From Zygnema cylindricum (taxonomy: Eukaryota; Streptophyta; Zygnematophyceae; Zygnematales; Zygnemataceae), in NCBI GenBank assembly GCA_037447655.1, contig JBBHKE010002930.1, positions 1 through 36,332 of the forward strand: a stretch of DNA of 36,332 bases. The letters run 5' to 3'. The translations under genes and the position numbers were made by a program. Shown in pieces: positions 9,910-21,332 of the stretch (its first letter is position 1; the number at the start of each line of letters is the position of its first letter). The notes beneath the pieces are model-generated. The model ran no database searches, was not told where the DNA came from, and worked only from the letters and a program-made list of their open reading frames with translations.

Positions 9910-10430
9910 GAGACGGTAGTAGTGGAGAGTTTTGGTAAATCAATGAGTGCGCGTAAGTTGGTTGTGCAGAGCTTAATGTTCCCAAGGCTGCTTCTATTAG
10001 GTTTGTCTCAAGGATTGATGGTGGCTTTAGTTGAGAGGGTTGTGGATTTCAATATTGAATCCTTCCATGCGTCGCAGCGTAAGATGGTATCGCAGTGTAC
10101 CACGTTTTGTTGATTACGCTGTTGCGAGGATATCGAGGGTTCGACATCGCCAACGTCGCAATTCACTATTTCGCCGTTGTGATTGTCTGTCAGTGCAACG
10201 GTGCCGTTGCGATTCTATGACAGCGCAACTGCTATACTGCAATCTTGTGGTTACGCAGCGATAGTGTTGCGATCCGTTGTCAGCGGCGCTGCGTTTCCTC
10301 ATCGAGTCCCCAAAATGACTGCGTCAGTTACGACACTGCGATTCGTCCCTTTTGCGCTCCTTTGGCGACTACCTCTTTCGGTTAGGCGATGTGTCCGCAC
10401 TTTGCTTGAACAAGCGCAGTAAATATGGGG
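9910..10430 (-). other. Chromovirus spacer between pol and the extra frame
   Basis: About 520 bp, GC-richer than the flanks, with repeated GTTGCG/CGCAAC words at 10120-10300. Short open frames exist on both strands but none shows domain features; I see no gene. Confidence 0.4.
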
Positions 10431-10566
10431 AATGAAGATCTTTTTCATCCACCTAAGAATCGTCTTAAACCTCGTAGCCTTTCCACCGAACTAGATACTA
10501 AGTAGTGTGGGAATTTCCGCGATGTAGTCGACGTGACTGTAAAATTTACTCCACCTCGTACTCATC
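10431..10566 (-). pseudogene. Chromodomain at the integrase C-terminus
   Basis: The minus-strand frame reads DEYEVE at the chromodomain start, then a ILQSRR stretch, then YLVRWKGYEV and an acidic tail with VDEKDL. This is the aromatic-cage chromodomain pattern of chromoviruses. Four in-frame stops fall within it, one at the conserved tryptophan position (TAG from TGG), so it is not functional. Confidence 0.75.
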
Positions 10567-11695
10567 AGATGTATTGCGAATTGGAAGAAGTGGTGTATAT
10601 CGGATCCGATTAGGAAAAACCAAATCAGGGTCGCGAAACGGCTTGAGAAGTGAAACGTGAAACATGTGGTGTATCTGCCTGGCCGTTGGGATATCAAGTT
10701 TGTAGGCAACCTCATTTACTTTGGAAAGGATAGTAAATGGCCATGTAAACTTCGATGCCAATTTCGCGAAGATGGCACCTGGTAAGGACATGTTCGGCAT
10801 GTTAAGGCGAACTTTGTCACCAACATTAAATGCAATGTCCTTCCTATGAGCGTCGGCTTGCGACTTCTGTCGATCCTTGGCCCGTTAAAGGGCCTTCGCC
10901 ACCTTGTCCAGGTTTACTTGCAGCGTTCGCGCGAATTCCATTATAGCAGGTGCGGGGCAATCGGTGGCCCATAAATTGTGGGGAAGGATAGGTTGTCTTC
11001 CATTGAGGGAGAATGGCGTAGCGTTAGTGGGGGAGTGGACAACACTGTTGTACGCCAATTCAATCGCGGTCAAATGGTTGAACCAATCTGTTTGGTGTAT
11101 CCACACATAAGCATGTAGGGCCTCCCAATGTTTTGTTCACTCTCTCGGTCTGACCGTCTGTCTGAAGGTGGTATGCCGTGGACATTGCTAACTGCGTCCC
11201 GCATAACTCAAACAAATTTTTCCAAAAGTGAATAACAAACTTCCTGTCGCGATCGCTTACGATTTTTTTCAAAAGTCCACGATGACAGAAAATTTCACGA
11301 AAGAATAGGCGTGCCACATCTCGAGCTTTAGCCATAGTTTTCGTAGGCAAGATATGCGCCATCTTAGTAAGGTAGTCCACGACGACGAATATGGAATCGT
11401 AGCCCTCTGACGTCAACGACATAGCAAGGATAAAGTCCATCTAGATTGCTTCCCAAGGAACAAATGGTGTTGGAAGAGGTTATAAAAGTCTTTGACAACC
11501 CGGTACCGATTTGTTTCTGTTGCAAGAGTCACATGTTTTGACATAATCCACAATATTTTTAGTCATATTCGTCCAGTAATACCCATCAACAACTCGTGCG
11601 GTTGTTTTGTCTCTCCTAAAGTGTCCGTTGAGCGGTTCGTCATGACTAATTTGAAGGATCGCGTGTCGTAACTCTTCATTCGCTGGGGCGTACAA
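10567..11695 (-). pseudogene. Chromovirus integrase
   Basis: N-terminal HHCC zinc domain at 11480-11695 (HDEPLNGH, then CDSC). The catalytic core is at 11060-11440, with Asp in the MDFI and SDRDRKF contexts and Glu in TDGQTERVNK. The C-terminal part is at 10546-11106 (HQTDWFNHL, AYNSVVHS, then MFHVSLLKPF, a GPY/F-like module). Stops and frame breaks separate these pieces, for example between 11440 and 11480 and around 10885. Confidence 0.88.
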
Positions 11696-11719
11696 TCGAG
11701 GTATTTAACTCGGCTTGTA

Positions 11720-12373
11720 TCACCACATACCGTTGGTCGTTTGAACTAAGATCTTCTGTTTGACCAACTCCTTGATTGTGTCGTCCTCGACGTACGCGGC
11801 ATTAATCCTATTCAGCCACTGCTCATCAACTTGTACCGTACTTGTCACTGCATTGACTTTCTGGTTGTGGGTTTTGTCGGCTGCTTCGGTAGTCTCTACC
11901 GTACCATCGCTGCCATCTTGCGGTGGTTGCGATACGTACTCGGCAGTTGACGCAGCAACACCTGGTCTCCTTGATAGAGCATTCGCACGATTCATTTTGC
12001 CCGGTTTGTACTCAATTGTTAACTCCGGCCTAAAGGTATGTAAGAAGGTCATCCACCTGGCCTACTTCTTTGACAATTTCGGTTGCGTTTGCAGATATTG
12101 CAGAGCATGGTGGTTCGTAATTACATTGACTTGCTTTCCTTAGAAATAGCACTTCCATACCTCCAACGCGTTGATGATAGCCACTGTTTCCTTTTTATGA
12201 GTGGCCCAATTGAGTTTTGTTGCTTTTAACTTTCTACTATCGTAGGCAATCAGTTGAAGTCCTTTTCCATGATCTTGCATAAGGATTGCGCGAATAGCCA
12301 TATCACTCGCGTCGGTAACCACCGTCCAAGGTAATGCGGGATCGGGGACAGCTAACACAGGAGCGGTAACCAA
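11720..12373 (-). pseudogene. Chromovirus RNase H
   Basis: The 12140-12373 piece has TDASDMAIRAILMQ (first catalytic Asp), IAYDSRKL and NWATHKKETVAII (catalytic Glu). After a stop the frame goes on with NVITNHHALQYL and ends in TIEYKPGKMNRANALSRRPG, the normal end of gypsy RNase H before integrase. Confidence 0.87.
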
Positions 12374-12497
12374 CCGTTTCTTTAGCGTGTTAAAGGCTGC
12401 CTCCTACGCCGTCTTCCACTCGTAAGGCACGTCATTTTTGAGCAAATCCGTGAAGGGGTGCATCATTTCTTCCAAAGCCCTCCACGAATCGTCGATA

Positions 12498-13200
12498 CTA
12501 GGAGCATAGCCCTAAGAAGCTCCTCAATTCCGTAAAATTTCTCGGTTGCGGCCACTCCTTAACTGCCTTAGTTTTGTTGGGGTCCACTACAATTCCGTCC
12601 TGGCTCACCACATGCCCTAAAAAGTCTATTTTATCCTTCAAAAACTCACATTTACACATTTTTGCGTACAACTTGTTATCCTTTAGGATATGTAAGACTT
12701 TTCTTAAGTGTTCAATATGGTCCTCAAGTGTCTTGCTATACACTAAGATGTCATCCATGAAGACTATTACGAACGCATCCAGATATTGCTGAAAGATATA
12801 GTTCATTAAGTGCATAAAGGTAGCCGGCGCATTTGTCAATCCAAATGGCATGACCAAAAATTGGAAATGACCGTACTGAGTCCTGAATATAGTTTTTTCC
12901 ACGTCCCTTTCCGCAACTCTTATCTGGTGATATCCACTGCGTAAGTCTATCTTGGAAAAATACTTCGTACCCCTTATCCTGTCCAATAGTTCATCAATCT
13001 TGGGAACGGGGTACGCGTTCTTGATGGTTAATTTATTTAACGCTCGGTATTCCACACACATACGTAGGCCGCCATCTTACTTGTTCACAAAAAAAATGGG
13101 GGCTCCATAAGCAGACTTGCTCGGCTCGATTGCTCCGGCCTCAACCGATTCTGAAAGTTGTTTCTTGAGTTCATCCAACTCGGTATAGCTCATTTTATAC
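12498..13200 (-). pseudogene. Chromovirus reverse transcriptase
   Basis: The longest surviving piece (12498-13061) has [49 protein letters not shown] and the catalytic FMDD at 12750-12761. It continues through GHVVSQDG. Upstream, after a TAA at 13077-13079, the same frame encodes the RT entry region with EAGAIEPSKSAYGAPIFFVNK. Confidence 0.92.
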
Positions 13201-13519
13201 ATCCTATTGGCCGGGGGTACAACTCTGGGAACGAGCTCGATTTTGTGGTCTACGTCGTGTTTCGGAGGTAACCCTTCGCGGAGCTTTGGGGGAAAAACAT
13301 CAACATACTCCTCGAGGAGTTTTGCAACAACTTTTGGGGCCTCAACGTAAGTCTTTCCTAAGGTACCGTCTTTGGTATTGAAGTCGAGGTCTTTCTTAGT
13401 TCACTCCTTTGGAATTCCCTCTTTAACTTCCTCTATCGGCTGCACGACCGCCATTTGAATTGTTTCCCCTTTCTTGAGCACCCTCTTAAGCTGTAAAACA
13501 AAAGCTCGCGTCCCTCTTC

Positions 13520-13924
13520 CTAATCTTTACCAGCCGCTCCCGCATTTACCCTAAACTCTTTATCGCCTTTTCTCACTCTCATGTTGTTGCTCCTCCAATC
13601 AATCGTCTGGTTCCATTTTTGGAGCCATGGTTTCCCTAAGATTACCTCATGATCTCCGAGAGGTAACACATGGAGCGGCTCATACCAACGAAAGTTCCTT
13701 ATACTAATACGTAATCGAGGTGTACGATGGGTGACCGAGAGAGAGCCGCCATTGGCCAATTGAACCGACTAGCTATCTGGAACAGCAATGAGAGGGAGCT
13801 TCAACTTTTTCACAATCGTCTCGTTGAAGAAATTCCCCGACGCGCCAGAGTCAACCATGAAGTTAGCTGCGCTGCCTCAAATTTTGCCGGTAAAAACCAA
13901 AGGGTCTCCACCTTCTCCCGCTAA
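13520..13924 (-). pseudogene. Chromovirus aspartic protease
   Basis: DSGASG active site at 13836-13853, followed by NFFNETIVKKL. The downstream LPLGDHEVILGKPWLQ is the usual gypsy protease end. A TGA lies just before the active site and a TAG lies between it and 13759. Confidence 0.85.
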
Positions 13925-13969
13925 TCTCATGACATTTAGCTTGCTTTTCTTGGGACCCTTCCTTTTTAG

Positions 13970-14011
13970 GCATTCTCTGGCCATGTGATCCGGGGAACCA
14001 CACTCGAAACA
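13970..14011 (-). pseudogene. Gag zinc knuckle (CCHC) of the chromovirus
   Basis: Intact C-X2-C-X4-H-X4-C (CFECGSPDHMAREC), the RNA-binding knuckle of nucleocapsid. It is preceded by a basic Lys run and a TAA. Confidence 0.88.
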
Positions 14012-14874
14012 TAGTCCGTTTTGCCTCATCCGTTAAAGTTCCTCGGGGGACAGGTCGTTGGTCCTGTTTTTGATGATCCTCTTTTTCTTCTTAATTGCAT
14101 TGATCACGTCCGCGTCCTCCTTGATGACTCCTAACTCCGTGGGGGTCGGCCCATCGTCCCTTCGACCTCCTCCCCTACTGCTCTATCCAAAATGATCGGA
14201 CCTTCGGAGAGTGAAGTCGACGGAATTAGTCCGTTCTGCAAACAGGACAATCACCGAGAGGATGGGAGTTGTCGTTTCCCGCACGGCCATTGCTCCACAT
14301 CCCTTCGAATAGACGCCTTGAGCACCTTCACATAACGATCAATGGCTTTGTCCTCCGTCATCCTTGAGATCTGGACTTTGCATTCTAAGAACTATTGCCT
14401 ATACTCCAAGACGGAATTGCGTTGTTTTAATACCAAAATTCTATCCCTTGCGGCCTTGACCGTGTTCACGAGTTGCCAGCAGTCACGGAGAGAACTGAGG
14501 AACATGGCCCAATCGGCGGGTACCTCGTCGTTTTCCACCATTGCTCTCCACCATGCCCTTGCGGCTCCCTTAAGTAACCCTCCCGCGTAAAAAATCTTTT
14601 CACGATCATATAGGCCGAGGAAGTTCTCCAAATAGTTCGCAATCGAAAACAACCACGCATCGAGATTCTTATGCCTGGCATGGTCAAACTCACCAGGAAG
14701 TCTTAACTTAGGCCTCCGCAATGCTCTCTCCATGCTTCCGTGTGTCCGATCACCAAGACGAGATTCCAAGGTGGTGACGGTGTCACTCAGGTGAGCATTT
14801 TGCAATCTGGCATTTTCTAGTTCGCGAAGTACTCGCTCTAACATATTTGTTGTGGACCCTCCATGACATTCCAT
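14012..14874 (-). pseudogene. gag: Chromovirus gag, capsid region
   Basis: The frame from 14874 begins MECHGG and carries a coiled N-terminus (MLERVLRELENARLQN). The retrotransposon gag fold follows, with LDAWLFSIANYLE, GAARAWWRAM and the SSLRDCWQ region. A stop after EYRQ (about 14392) and later frame breaks separate it from the zinc knuckle. Confidence 0.85.
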
Positions 14875-14893
14875 GCTATTGGGTCACAATGAT

Positions 14894-14907
14894 AGCTTTG
14901 ATACTAA
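14894..14907 (-). promoter_or_regulatory. Degenerate primer-binding site of the chromovirus
   Basis: On the minus strand TTAGTATCAAAGCT directly follows the 5' LTR. It resembles the common plant initiator tRNA-Met site (TGGTATCAGAGC) with changes that fit decay. In contrast to the copia element, this is the normal 3'-acceptor type. Confidence 0.6.
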
Positions 14908-15443
14908 TGTAAAAGGGGGGCAAATCTAGACACCACGCCCACAATGCACAGCGGAATGTTCCCAAAGAGTTACTCGTAGCAACAACAAGGTCACACAGTG
15001 TACACATGGGAAAGCTTAAGCTTTATTAATCATGAAGAAAGAGATTACAAGATTGAATGCTCGAGGGAAAGCTTAAGCTTTATTAATCATGAAGAAAGAG
15101 ATTACAAGATTGAATGCTCGCTGTCCGAATCTACTTGCAAAAATAGTCTCCTTTGACTAAGTCTTCTTCACTATTTAAACTAGCTAGTCGCTTGTCAACT
15201 TAGTACTACAATTGTCCGGCTATGTACACGTGGACAATCTCAATTGGTCACTTCCAGGTTACAGAACTATACCGCTCACTCCAGAACCTGCTGCGTTGCG
15301 ATGTTGCTATGCAAAGCTACTATGTTATTATACTACGTTGTTATGCAGCTATGCTGCGCTAGTCTGCGCTGCTCTTACATCGTAACCATAGTAGTTGCTT
15401 TGCTCTGCCTCCGCGTACTCAGTTCTGCTGTAACCTTGTTACA
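14908..15443 (-). repeat. Chromovirus 5' LTR
   Basis: 536 bp, TG...CA ends on the minus strand, paired with 511-1021. It is enlarged by a 57-bp tandem duplication. Confidence 0.87.
15008..15120. repeat. 57-bp tandem duplication in the 5' LTR
   Basis: Copies at 15008-15063 and 15065-15120 are identical over 56 bases. The duplication is absent from the other LTR, so it arose after insertion and recently compared with LTR divergence. Confidence 0.9.
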
Positions 15444-15774
15444 AGTATGTACACAGTACAGCGTTACGAGATGTAATAATCAAAAGGACTTTACTAAGAG
15501 AGCAAGATAGTGAGACATATATATCGATACGGATACTTAGTTACTAATAATGATTATACGTACTAATAACTATACTAATATTGAATTTACGTACTAATAA
15601 CTATCTTAATACTAATTTTGCATATTAAGAATTATACCAATTCTAAATACAGACTAAGAGATGCATTAATACTAATTATGCAGTTTACAAACAATACCAA
15701 ACTAAACAATGTACCGATACTAATAAATGTACTTTTTCTAATTAAACAAACTAAAATAATAGAAAAACCCTATA
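15444..15774. other. AT-rich DNA with TACTAATA iterations
   Basis: Irregular repeats of TACTAATAACTATACTAAT between about 15540 and 15730. No gene is seen. Confidence 0.5.
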
Positions 15775-16625
15775 GAACCTTTTTCCACTTTAGTCTTCAA
15801 AGTTTTCATATGAATATTTGGTACTACCACCCGGATTTGCACTAAAGGTCGTTCACTTTCGCTCGCGCCCTAAGTTATACTACCACCCCCACGTCTTTCT
15901 ACTCATTAAGGTCTCACATTTACCTCAATGTTTGGGTGAAGGCCACGCGCTTCAGTGCCATCTTAGCAGGTGAGTTGTTACTCACTCCTTAACGGACTTC
16001 AACTTCTATGACCACCGTTTTGCTATCTTAATCAATTAACACCTTTTGTGCAATCTAGGTTAGCGCGTAGCTTGGCGACGCAACCAGGCTTTCGGTTCAT
16101 CCGTAGCCAGTTCTGCTTACCAAAAATGGCCCATTTGGATCTCTCATTCGACGTCAATCTGTAGCGTACCTATTGAAAATTTGAGAGCAGGTCAAAGGTG
16201 TTTCATCGTGAGGCCACTAATTATTCTCTTTACCTGATAAAACTAAACGAGCTAGAACTATTCCTAGGGAAATGTCGGAGGAAACCAACGACTAGATGGT
16301 CCAATTAGTCTTTTGGTCGTATACCCTAGTTCGACGAACGATTTACACTATTTGCACGTCTATATCGTTACAAACCTTCACTAGAGTTTCCTCTGGCTTC
16401 ACCGTGCTCAAGCATATTTCACCATCTTTCGGGCCGCAACAGATATGCTCGAACTCAAACCTTTCACAAAAGAGCATGGTCGATCGATGGTGTACTCGGA
16501 ACAAGATCTTGTCAGTCAAGCTACTTGCATCTCATGGGGTTGCCACCCACTACCTCGATCACCACGTTGTCCGAGGAGTTATGCGTTCGGCCTATTCTTT
16601 ATTTAAAACGACCAAGACTTTGCCC
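15775..16625 (-). rRNA. Fragment of nuclear large-subunit (25S/26S) rRNA, diverged relic
   Basis: Read on the minus strand, this follows plant 25S rRNA domain II without large gaps. Recognisable blocks are CCCGAAAGATGGTGAA, AGCCAGAGGAAACTCT, GACGTGCAAAT, AAATCGTTCGTC, AAAGACTAAT, GGGCCATTTTTGGTAAGC followed by AGAACTGGC, GCGCTAACCTAGA, GGTGGTCAT, TAACAACTCACCTGC, CTTAGGGCGCGAGC and CAAATATTCATATGA. Between these conserved helices it is strongly shifted to A/T compared with the GC-rich plant sequence. Both ends of the gene are missing: similarity fades near 16625 (5' side) and stops abruptly at 15775. I judge it a pseudogene; alignment was from memory of plant 25S, so identity is not quantified. 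Confidence 0.85.
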
Positions 16626-17739
16626 CCTTCATTATCCCGTCTTGAGTGTGGGTATGAGTGTGGTTATCCACTTTTCACATGCTCTGATTTTATTTTTCTT
16701 GAGGTTTGAAAAGAAAATTTGCCTAACGAGGTGCAAAGTCAGGAGTGTGTGATAACAAAAATTTATAATAAAACACAAAATTAAACAAATTTACAAGTTT
16801 TTAAAAGATCAATCCGTTGAAAACCGTCGAAAATGCTTTGAACAATTACATACAATTCATAAAAGAGCCAGTGGCAAATACGGCAGAGTTGTAAAGTAAA
16901 AGCATGAAATTGTCCAGAGTACGATAAACATCTACGCAGAGATACAACGAACAAGCGACAGTAATTGAACTCTTACAACTTTTTAAGTGAAATGTTAATA
17001 AATTAACTTACTTTTTTGGACGACATGGAAGTTTCTAGACGAATCGTTAAACATCGCACAAATAGAGGCAAATGGCGTATTAAGTGGCCTTATATTTCCT
17101 ATGATAATTCCCATAGAATGTCAATGACAAAATAGTTGCTAATCTTGAGCACGCGATATTGCGGAATTGTCGATTTTCCGTGGTTGGTTGGCTTTGTGCG
17201 TGGGGGGAATAAAGGACGACTCCTTGAGCGAGATGGATCATGTTTTGAAGTCGGTGGAAACTTGTTCTTCTTTATCCAAAAGTTCTATCTCGACATCGTT
17301 CGGGTTAAGACTCTTTACAAGATCCACTAGAATCAAAGCTTTTAAAGCGCATCTATTGAAAACCATGTTTTTACTACACTAGACCGTTCTATCGGTTTTC
17401 AACCGTTAAAACGAAAAAGAAAAAGTGCTTGGCAAGGGATTTAGAGAACGTGTCTCAAAGATAATGTTTTAAGGAAAATCCATTCGTCGAAATTGGCATA
17501 TAGGATGGATGTAGAGGCTAAACAGTCACATAGGGAGGAAAACCTCGCCAACATGATTTCAAATGTCTAGTTAAGAGAAGCGATAAACGGGAGGGATTTG
17601 ATCATAAGAACTACATATTTAAAAAATAGGAAAAGGGAGGAGAAGGAAAAGGAGAAGGGAGGGGGAGGGTTAAGTTTTTGGGAGGTGGCCAAAAAGGCGT
17701 GTGTAGTTTGACATTTGCAAACTCTCAAGGAAGAAAATG
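16626..17739. other. Unassigned DNA
   Basis: AT-rich, with a run of short open frames (17130-17380) that lacks any recognisable domain. I see no RNA gene or repeat structure here. Confidence 0.35.
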
Positions 17740-18545
17740 AAAAAACACACCAAAAACGCATAACTAACAAAAGAAAGAAAGACAAAACCTTAGAAAAGAC
17801 AGAATTGTAATAGGACAAAACAAAGTACAACAACATAAGAAAGACAAAATTTAGAGAAGACAAAACACAAAACAGAAAAGACAAAACAAAAAAAACCACA
17901 CAGGCAGGACAAAACGAAGAAGTAAAAACATAGAAAAGACAAACCACAAAAAGACAAAACACAAAAAATAATAAACCAAAAAGGGAAGAGAGAAAACACA
18001 GAAAAAACAAAGCAGAAATAAGACAGAATGGAGAAAAGACAAAACAAAGACAAAACATAGTAAAGACAAATTTGTAAAAAAATCAAATTGTAAAAAGACG
18101 TAACAGAGAAATGAAAAAACACAAAACAACAAAATAAGAAACGACAAAATAGGGAAGAGATAAAAGAGGAAAAAAACAAAATAGATGAAATACAAAAAAC
18201 AAAAAAGATAAATCACATAAAAGACAAAACATAGAAAAAACAAACCAAAGAAAAGGCAAGGCATAGAAAGAACAAAAGACAGAGAAGACAAAATACAAAA
18301 GATAAAAGAGAGTAAAGACAACACAGAAAAGACAAAACAAAAACAAACAAAACAGAGAATAAAAAAAACAAGGAAAAGACAAATCGCAGGAAAGAGACAA
18401 AGCATAGAAACGATAAATCAGAAAAAAATACAACACAATAATAGACAAAACATATTGAGGACAAAACACAAAAAGGAGAGAGAAGAGAAAAGACCACAAA
18501 AAGACAAATGGTGAAAAGATAAAACACTGAAAAGACAAAATGAGT
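17740..18545. repeat. Purine/adenine-rich low-complexity tract
   Basis: About 800 bp of degenerate AAAGACAAAACA-type words with few pyrimidines other than C. It produces long Phe/Leu/Ser/Cys frames on the minus strand, which are composition artefacts. Confidence 0.85.
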
Positions 18546-19435
18546 GTGCAAATTGGTGTGGATTTATCAGAAAAAGGTGAGTTTTTCAAAAACTAGGGTG
18601 AATTTATAAAAAAAAGGTGAGTTTTTCGAGAAATGGTGAGTTTTTAAAAAAATGTGAATAATTTACTGTGTTCTTGAAGGATGTATTTTATGCTTCATAC
18701 TAGCTTCCCACATTAGTTTTGCAGCTACTTTTGTATTCATTTTGATAAATGTGATTTTTACAAAAAAAAACTTCTCACTTAAACTCTAGGTTTTTTTATT
18801 TATTTATCGTCTTACAGAGGAAAGAAACCTTTTGTCTCTTTCTGCTGTCATTTTCCTGCTGCTTGTCTGCGCTGCTTGTCTGCGTTTCAGTTTCAGAGCT
18901 TGAAATTGTATAACATAAGGGTACTTTTTTTTAGACGGACTTTCCATGACCTACTTTTATTGTCTAGACCTGTTTGTCCTTTGTACCAAATTTCGGTGAA
19001 TCTGGCTCACAACTTGCCACCTGTCCTTTGAATTTGATACAAAGCCTGTGTAATTTTCAGGTTTTTTAGGACAGCTGGAAAAGTGAGTAGTTATGCTTGT
19101 TTTTCCATAAATTTTATGAAGTTATGCATGAATATTTTTGTTTTCTGTATTGAGTTGTTTTTTGCTCCGTTGTTTTCCGTTTTTTTTGTATTAAAGTTTT
19201 TACTCGTCTTTGTTTTTTGTATTTTATTTGGACGGGAGGGAATGTTATAGATATGAATGGTTTTGAAGGTTTTTTGTTGTTTTTAGTGATTTTCAATCAA
19301 AAAAAAAAGTGCAGGCGTTGATTTGGTACAAACTTAAGCATCTTGGGAGGTGCAGGGAGAAGGCGTGGCGAGTCCAAGGTTCACCAATGGGCGTCAATGT
19401 CAGGGACTTCCATGGCGACACCACACTGGTACAGA
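18546..19435. other. Unassigned AT-rich DNA with small repeats
   Basis: Includes three imperfect GGTGAGTTTTT units (18578-18645) and a 13-bp direct duplication GCTGCTTGTCTGC (about 18858-18885). No gene is seen. Confidence 0.4.
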
Positions 19436-19560
19436 AAAACCCTATAACTCCCCAAAAAACTCTAAAGAAACACCCTGAAAAACCTAAGAAAACGAAGAAA
19501 TACCCTGAAAAACCCTAAAAAACCCTAAAAACTCAAGAAATACCCTAAAAACCTTAGGAA
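19436..19560. repeat. Degenerate telomere-like (CCCTAAA) motif cluster
   Basis: Repeated ACCCTAAAAA/ACCCTGAAAAACC words, including two perfect AACCCTAAA units near 19512-19528. The spacing is irregular, so this may be an interstitial telomere remnant or a chance AC-rich minisatellite. Confidence 0.5.
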
Positions 19561-20042
19561 GCCGTCAAAACCCTTGATGTGGAGAAAAAAAAATGTTGCG
19601 TGTAAGTTAAGTTAAATCTTGTCTTTTTCATTGCGAAAAAGTCGAAAGTTATTGTCGAATGTAAGAAACAAGTACGGATTGGTAGTTGTCGAATATTCTT
19701 ACCGGATATTTTCAAATTGTGAATATTCTTAAAAAAAATGCAGTTAAAATGGTTTTATATGTTTAGCAAAATGCTCATACTTACTTATTTCAAATACATT
19801 TGTAAGATGGAAGCTTACAAAAATGCCTTATTATGGATCTTTGATGTTCATGAAATCATTATCATTCGCTTCCATGCGTAAATTTTAACAACTAGGTAGA
19901 TTTTAATATTGTTTTTCTGTATATTTAGTACTGATACTTCCTTTGCCTTAACAGTGATGGGCCTTGTACCATCAATATTTGTCCACAGTATTTATGGACA
20001 AACTTGCGTAACTTTTTTAATGTAAATCCGCTATAGCTGTTT

Positions 20043-20250
20043 TATTATAGAATTGAGTATGGAATCCATTGAATTGGGTAGGCTGATACTAAAACTAACA
20101 TGGATTGGTAAATGATACCGCTAAATTACTCAAGGCAAAGATAAATAATCTAAATCTGGTTTAGCATAGAAGAGTGAGTGTGGAATTCACCAAATTTGGT
20201 AAATTAAGATAATACCAAAACTAACATGAATTGGCGACTGATAACACAGA
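20043..20250. repeat. Diverged direct duplication, period about 120 bp
   Basis: 20046-20120 and 20167-20245 share the order GAGT-TGGAAT(C/T)CA, GGTA, GATA(A)TAC, AAAACTAACATG(G/A)ATTGG. No gene is visible in either copy. Confidence 0.6.
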
Positions 20251-20471
20251 TAGAATTAGTATTCTTAACCACAGGAAGAATTAGTGAACTGTGTTAGTCG
20301 AGGGAGAACTTATGCTCAAATTAGTCCCGTATCTTGTTTGCTCCCAACTTAATCGACTATTTAGTAATTACAATTAACGTTTCAATTTATACATGATTTA
20401 TGTGTGTGGTGAGGAGATGGTTTCACGAGTCTAAAAATTTGCCTCTTATAATGATAATGTGACAAGGGTTA

Positions 20472-21000
20472 CACCGCGAATCGCTTATGGTGTTAATAAC
20501 AAACTATCCGCGCCCATAAATTTTGACCCTTGAACCTAAACTAGAATTAATAATACTATTTTTTTTCTCACGTTAATATAGTTATGGTTTAATTAGCATG
20601 AAGTACAGTGATTTAGAAAGTTTTTAAACAGTGTAGTGTACGAAATGTTTAAGGCCGTACCAAATGTGTACACAATTTCGTAATAAAGTACAAAAAATTT
20701 GTCAGAAAACGGATTTTACACGAGAAAGTGAGTGGCGTCGACAAGGGAAAGCGCACTCGGAGTTGATTACTACAGTATAGTACATCGTGTATCTCTATTA
20801 GTGTTAATTTTTCGCCGCTTAAAACATCTTTTCTGCGTACACACTTGTCCCATTTTCAATATGAAACCCCCAATCGGAAGCTGAGAATCTTACCATTCAA
20901 TCCCAACCGCCGGATCCACAATCTGACACGTTTGTAAGGAGAAAACATGATTCAAGAGAGAAAAAACACGAACACTAATAGCTATTCACGGTGTCTGGTT
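20472..21000. mobile_element. Family A MITE, left part
   Basis: Starts TA-CACCGCGAATCGCTTATGG. Internally it has TTTTAAACAGTGTAGTGTACG (about 20622-20642), matching the TTTAAATAGTGTGGTGTACGG block of 26084-26818 and 34769-35284. No right end was found, so the 3' limit is approximate. Confidence 0.55.
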
Positions 21001-21332
21001 ATCCCTAACTTCGGGGGGAAAATTTTTCACACGTGATAATATGTTTTCCTATTTGTCAAAGCGGTTTTACTTTATTTAAAACACATCGCGGATGTGTTTT
21101 ATGATAAGTTTGAAGATGACGTGACAGTGGGTCGAAAAAACACAAGACGACAATTTTTTGTACATCCTAAGTTCGAGGATGACACAAATTGTACTGTACA
21201 AATTTGCGATTTCTTCGTACGGTTGCAACTTTAGGAGTACGGCGCTAAGTTTTAAAAACGATAGCAAAAACCCGTACCTAGCCACATGGGGCCGTACCCT
21301 AACTCACGTACAGAAATTCCTACTATTCACTA

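Larger units (their letters stand above)
511..15443 (-). mobile_element. Ty3/gypsy chromovirus, minus strand, degenerate, with nested copia insertion
   Basis: A complete but dead LTR retrotransposon. It has LTRs at both ends, a PBS inside the right LTR, and gag-protease-RT-RNase H-integrase-chromodomain in gypsy order on the minus strand. Removing the copia insertion (2000-9494 plus one GATAC copy) leaves about 7.4 kb. The flanks read ACTAT (506-510) and AGTAT (15444-15448), possibly a target duplication with one change. In-frame stops occur in nearly every domain and the two LTRs differ at many sites, so this is an old copy. The chromodomain at the integrase C-terminus places it among chromoviruses, which are known for targeted insertion into particular chromatin; any targeting by this copy is inference. 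Confidence 0.9.

Noticed and set aside
16296-16752. 137-codon plus-strand frame
   Set aside because: It is the antisense of the 25S rRNA relic.
17567-18589. Long minus-strand frames (112-184 codons) rich in Phe, Leu, Ser, Cys
   Set aside because: They lie over an A/purine-rich low-complexity tract, overlap in several frames and have no domain; composition artefact rather than membrane proteins.
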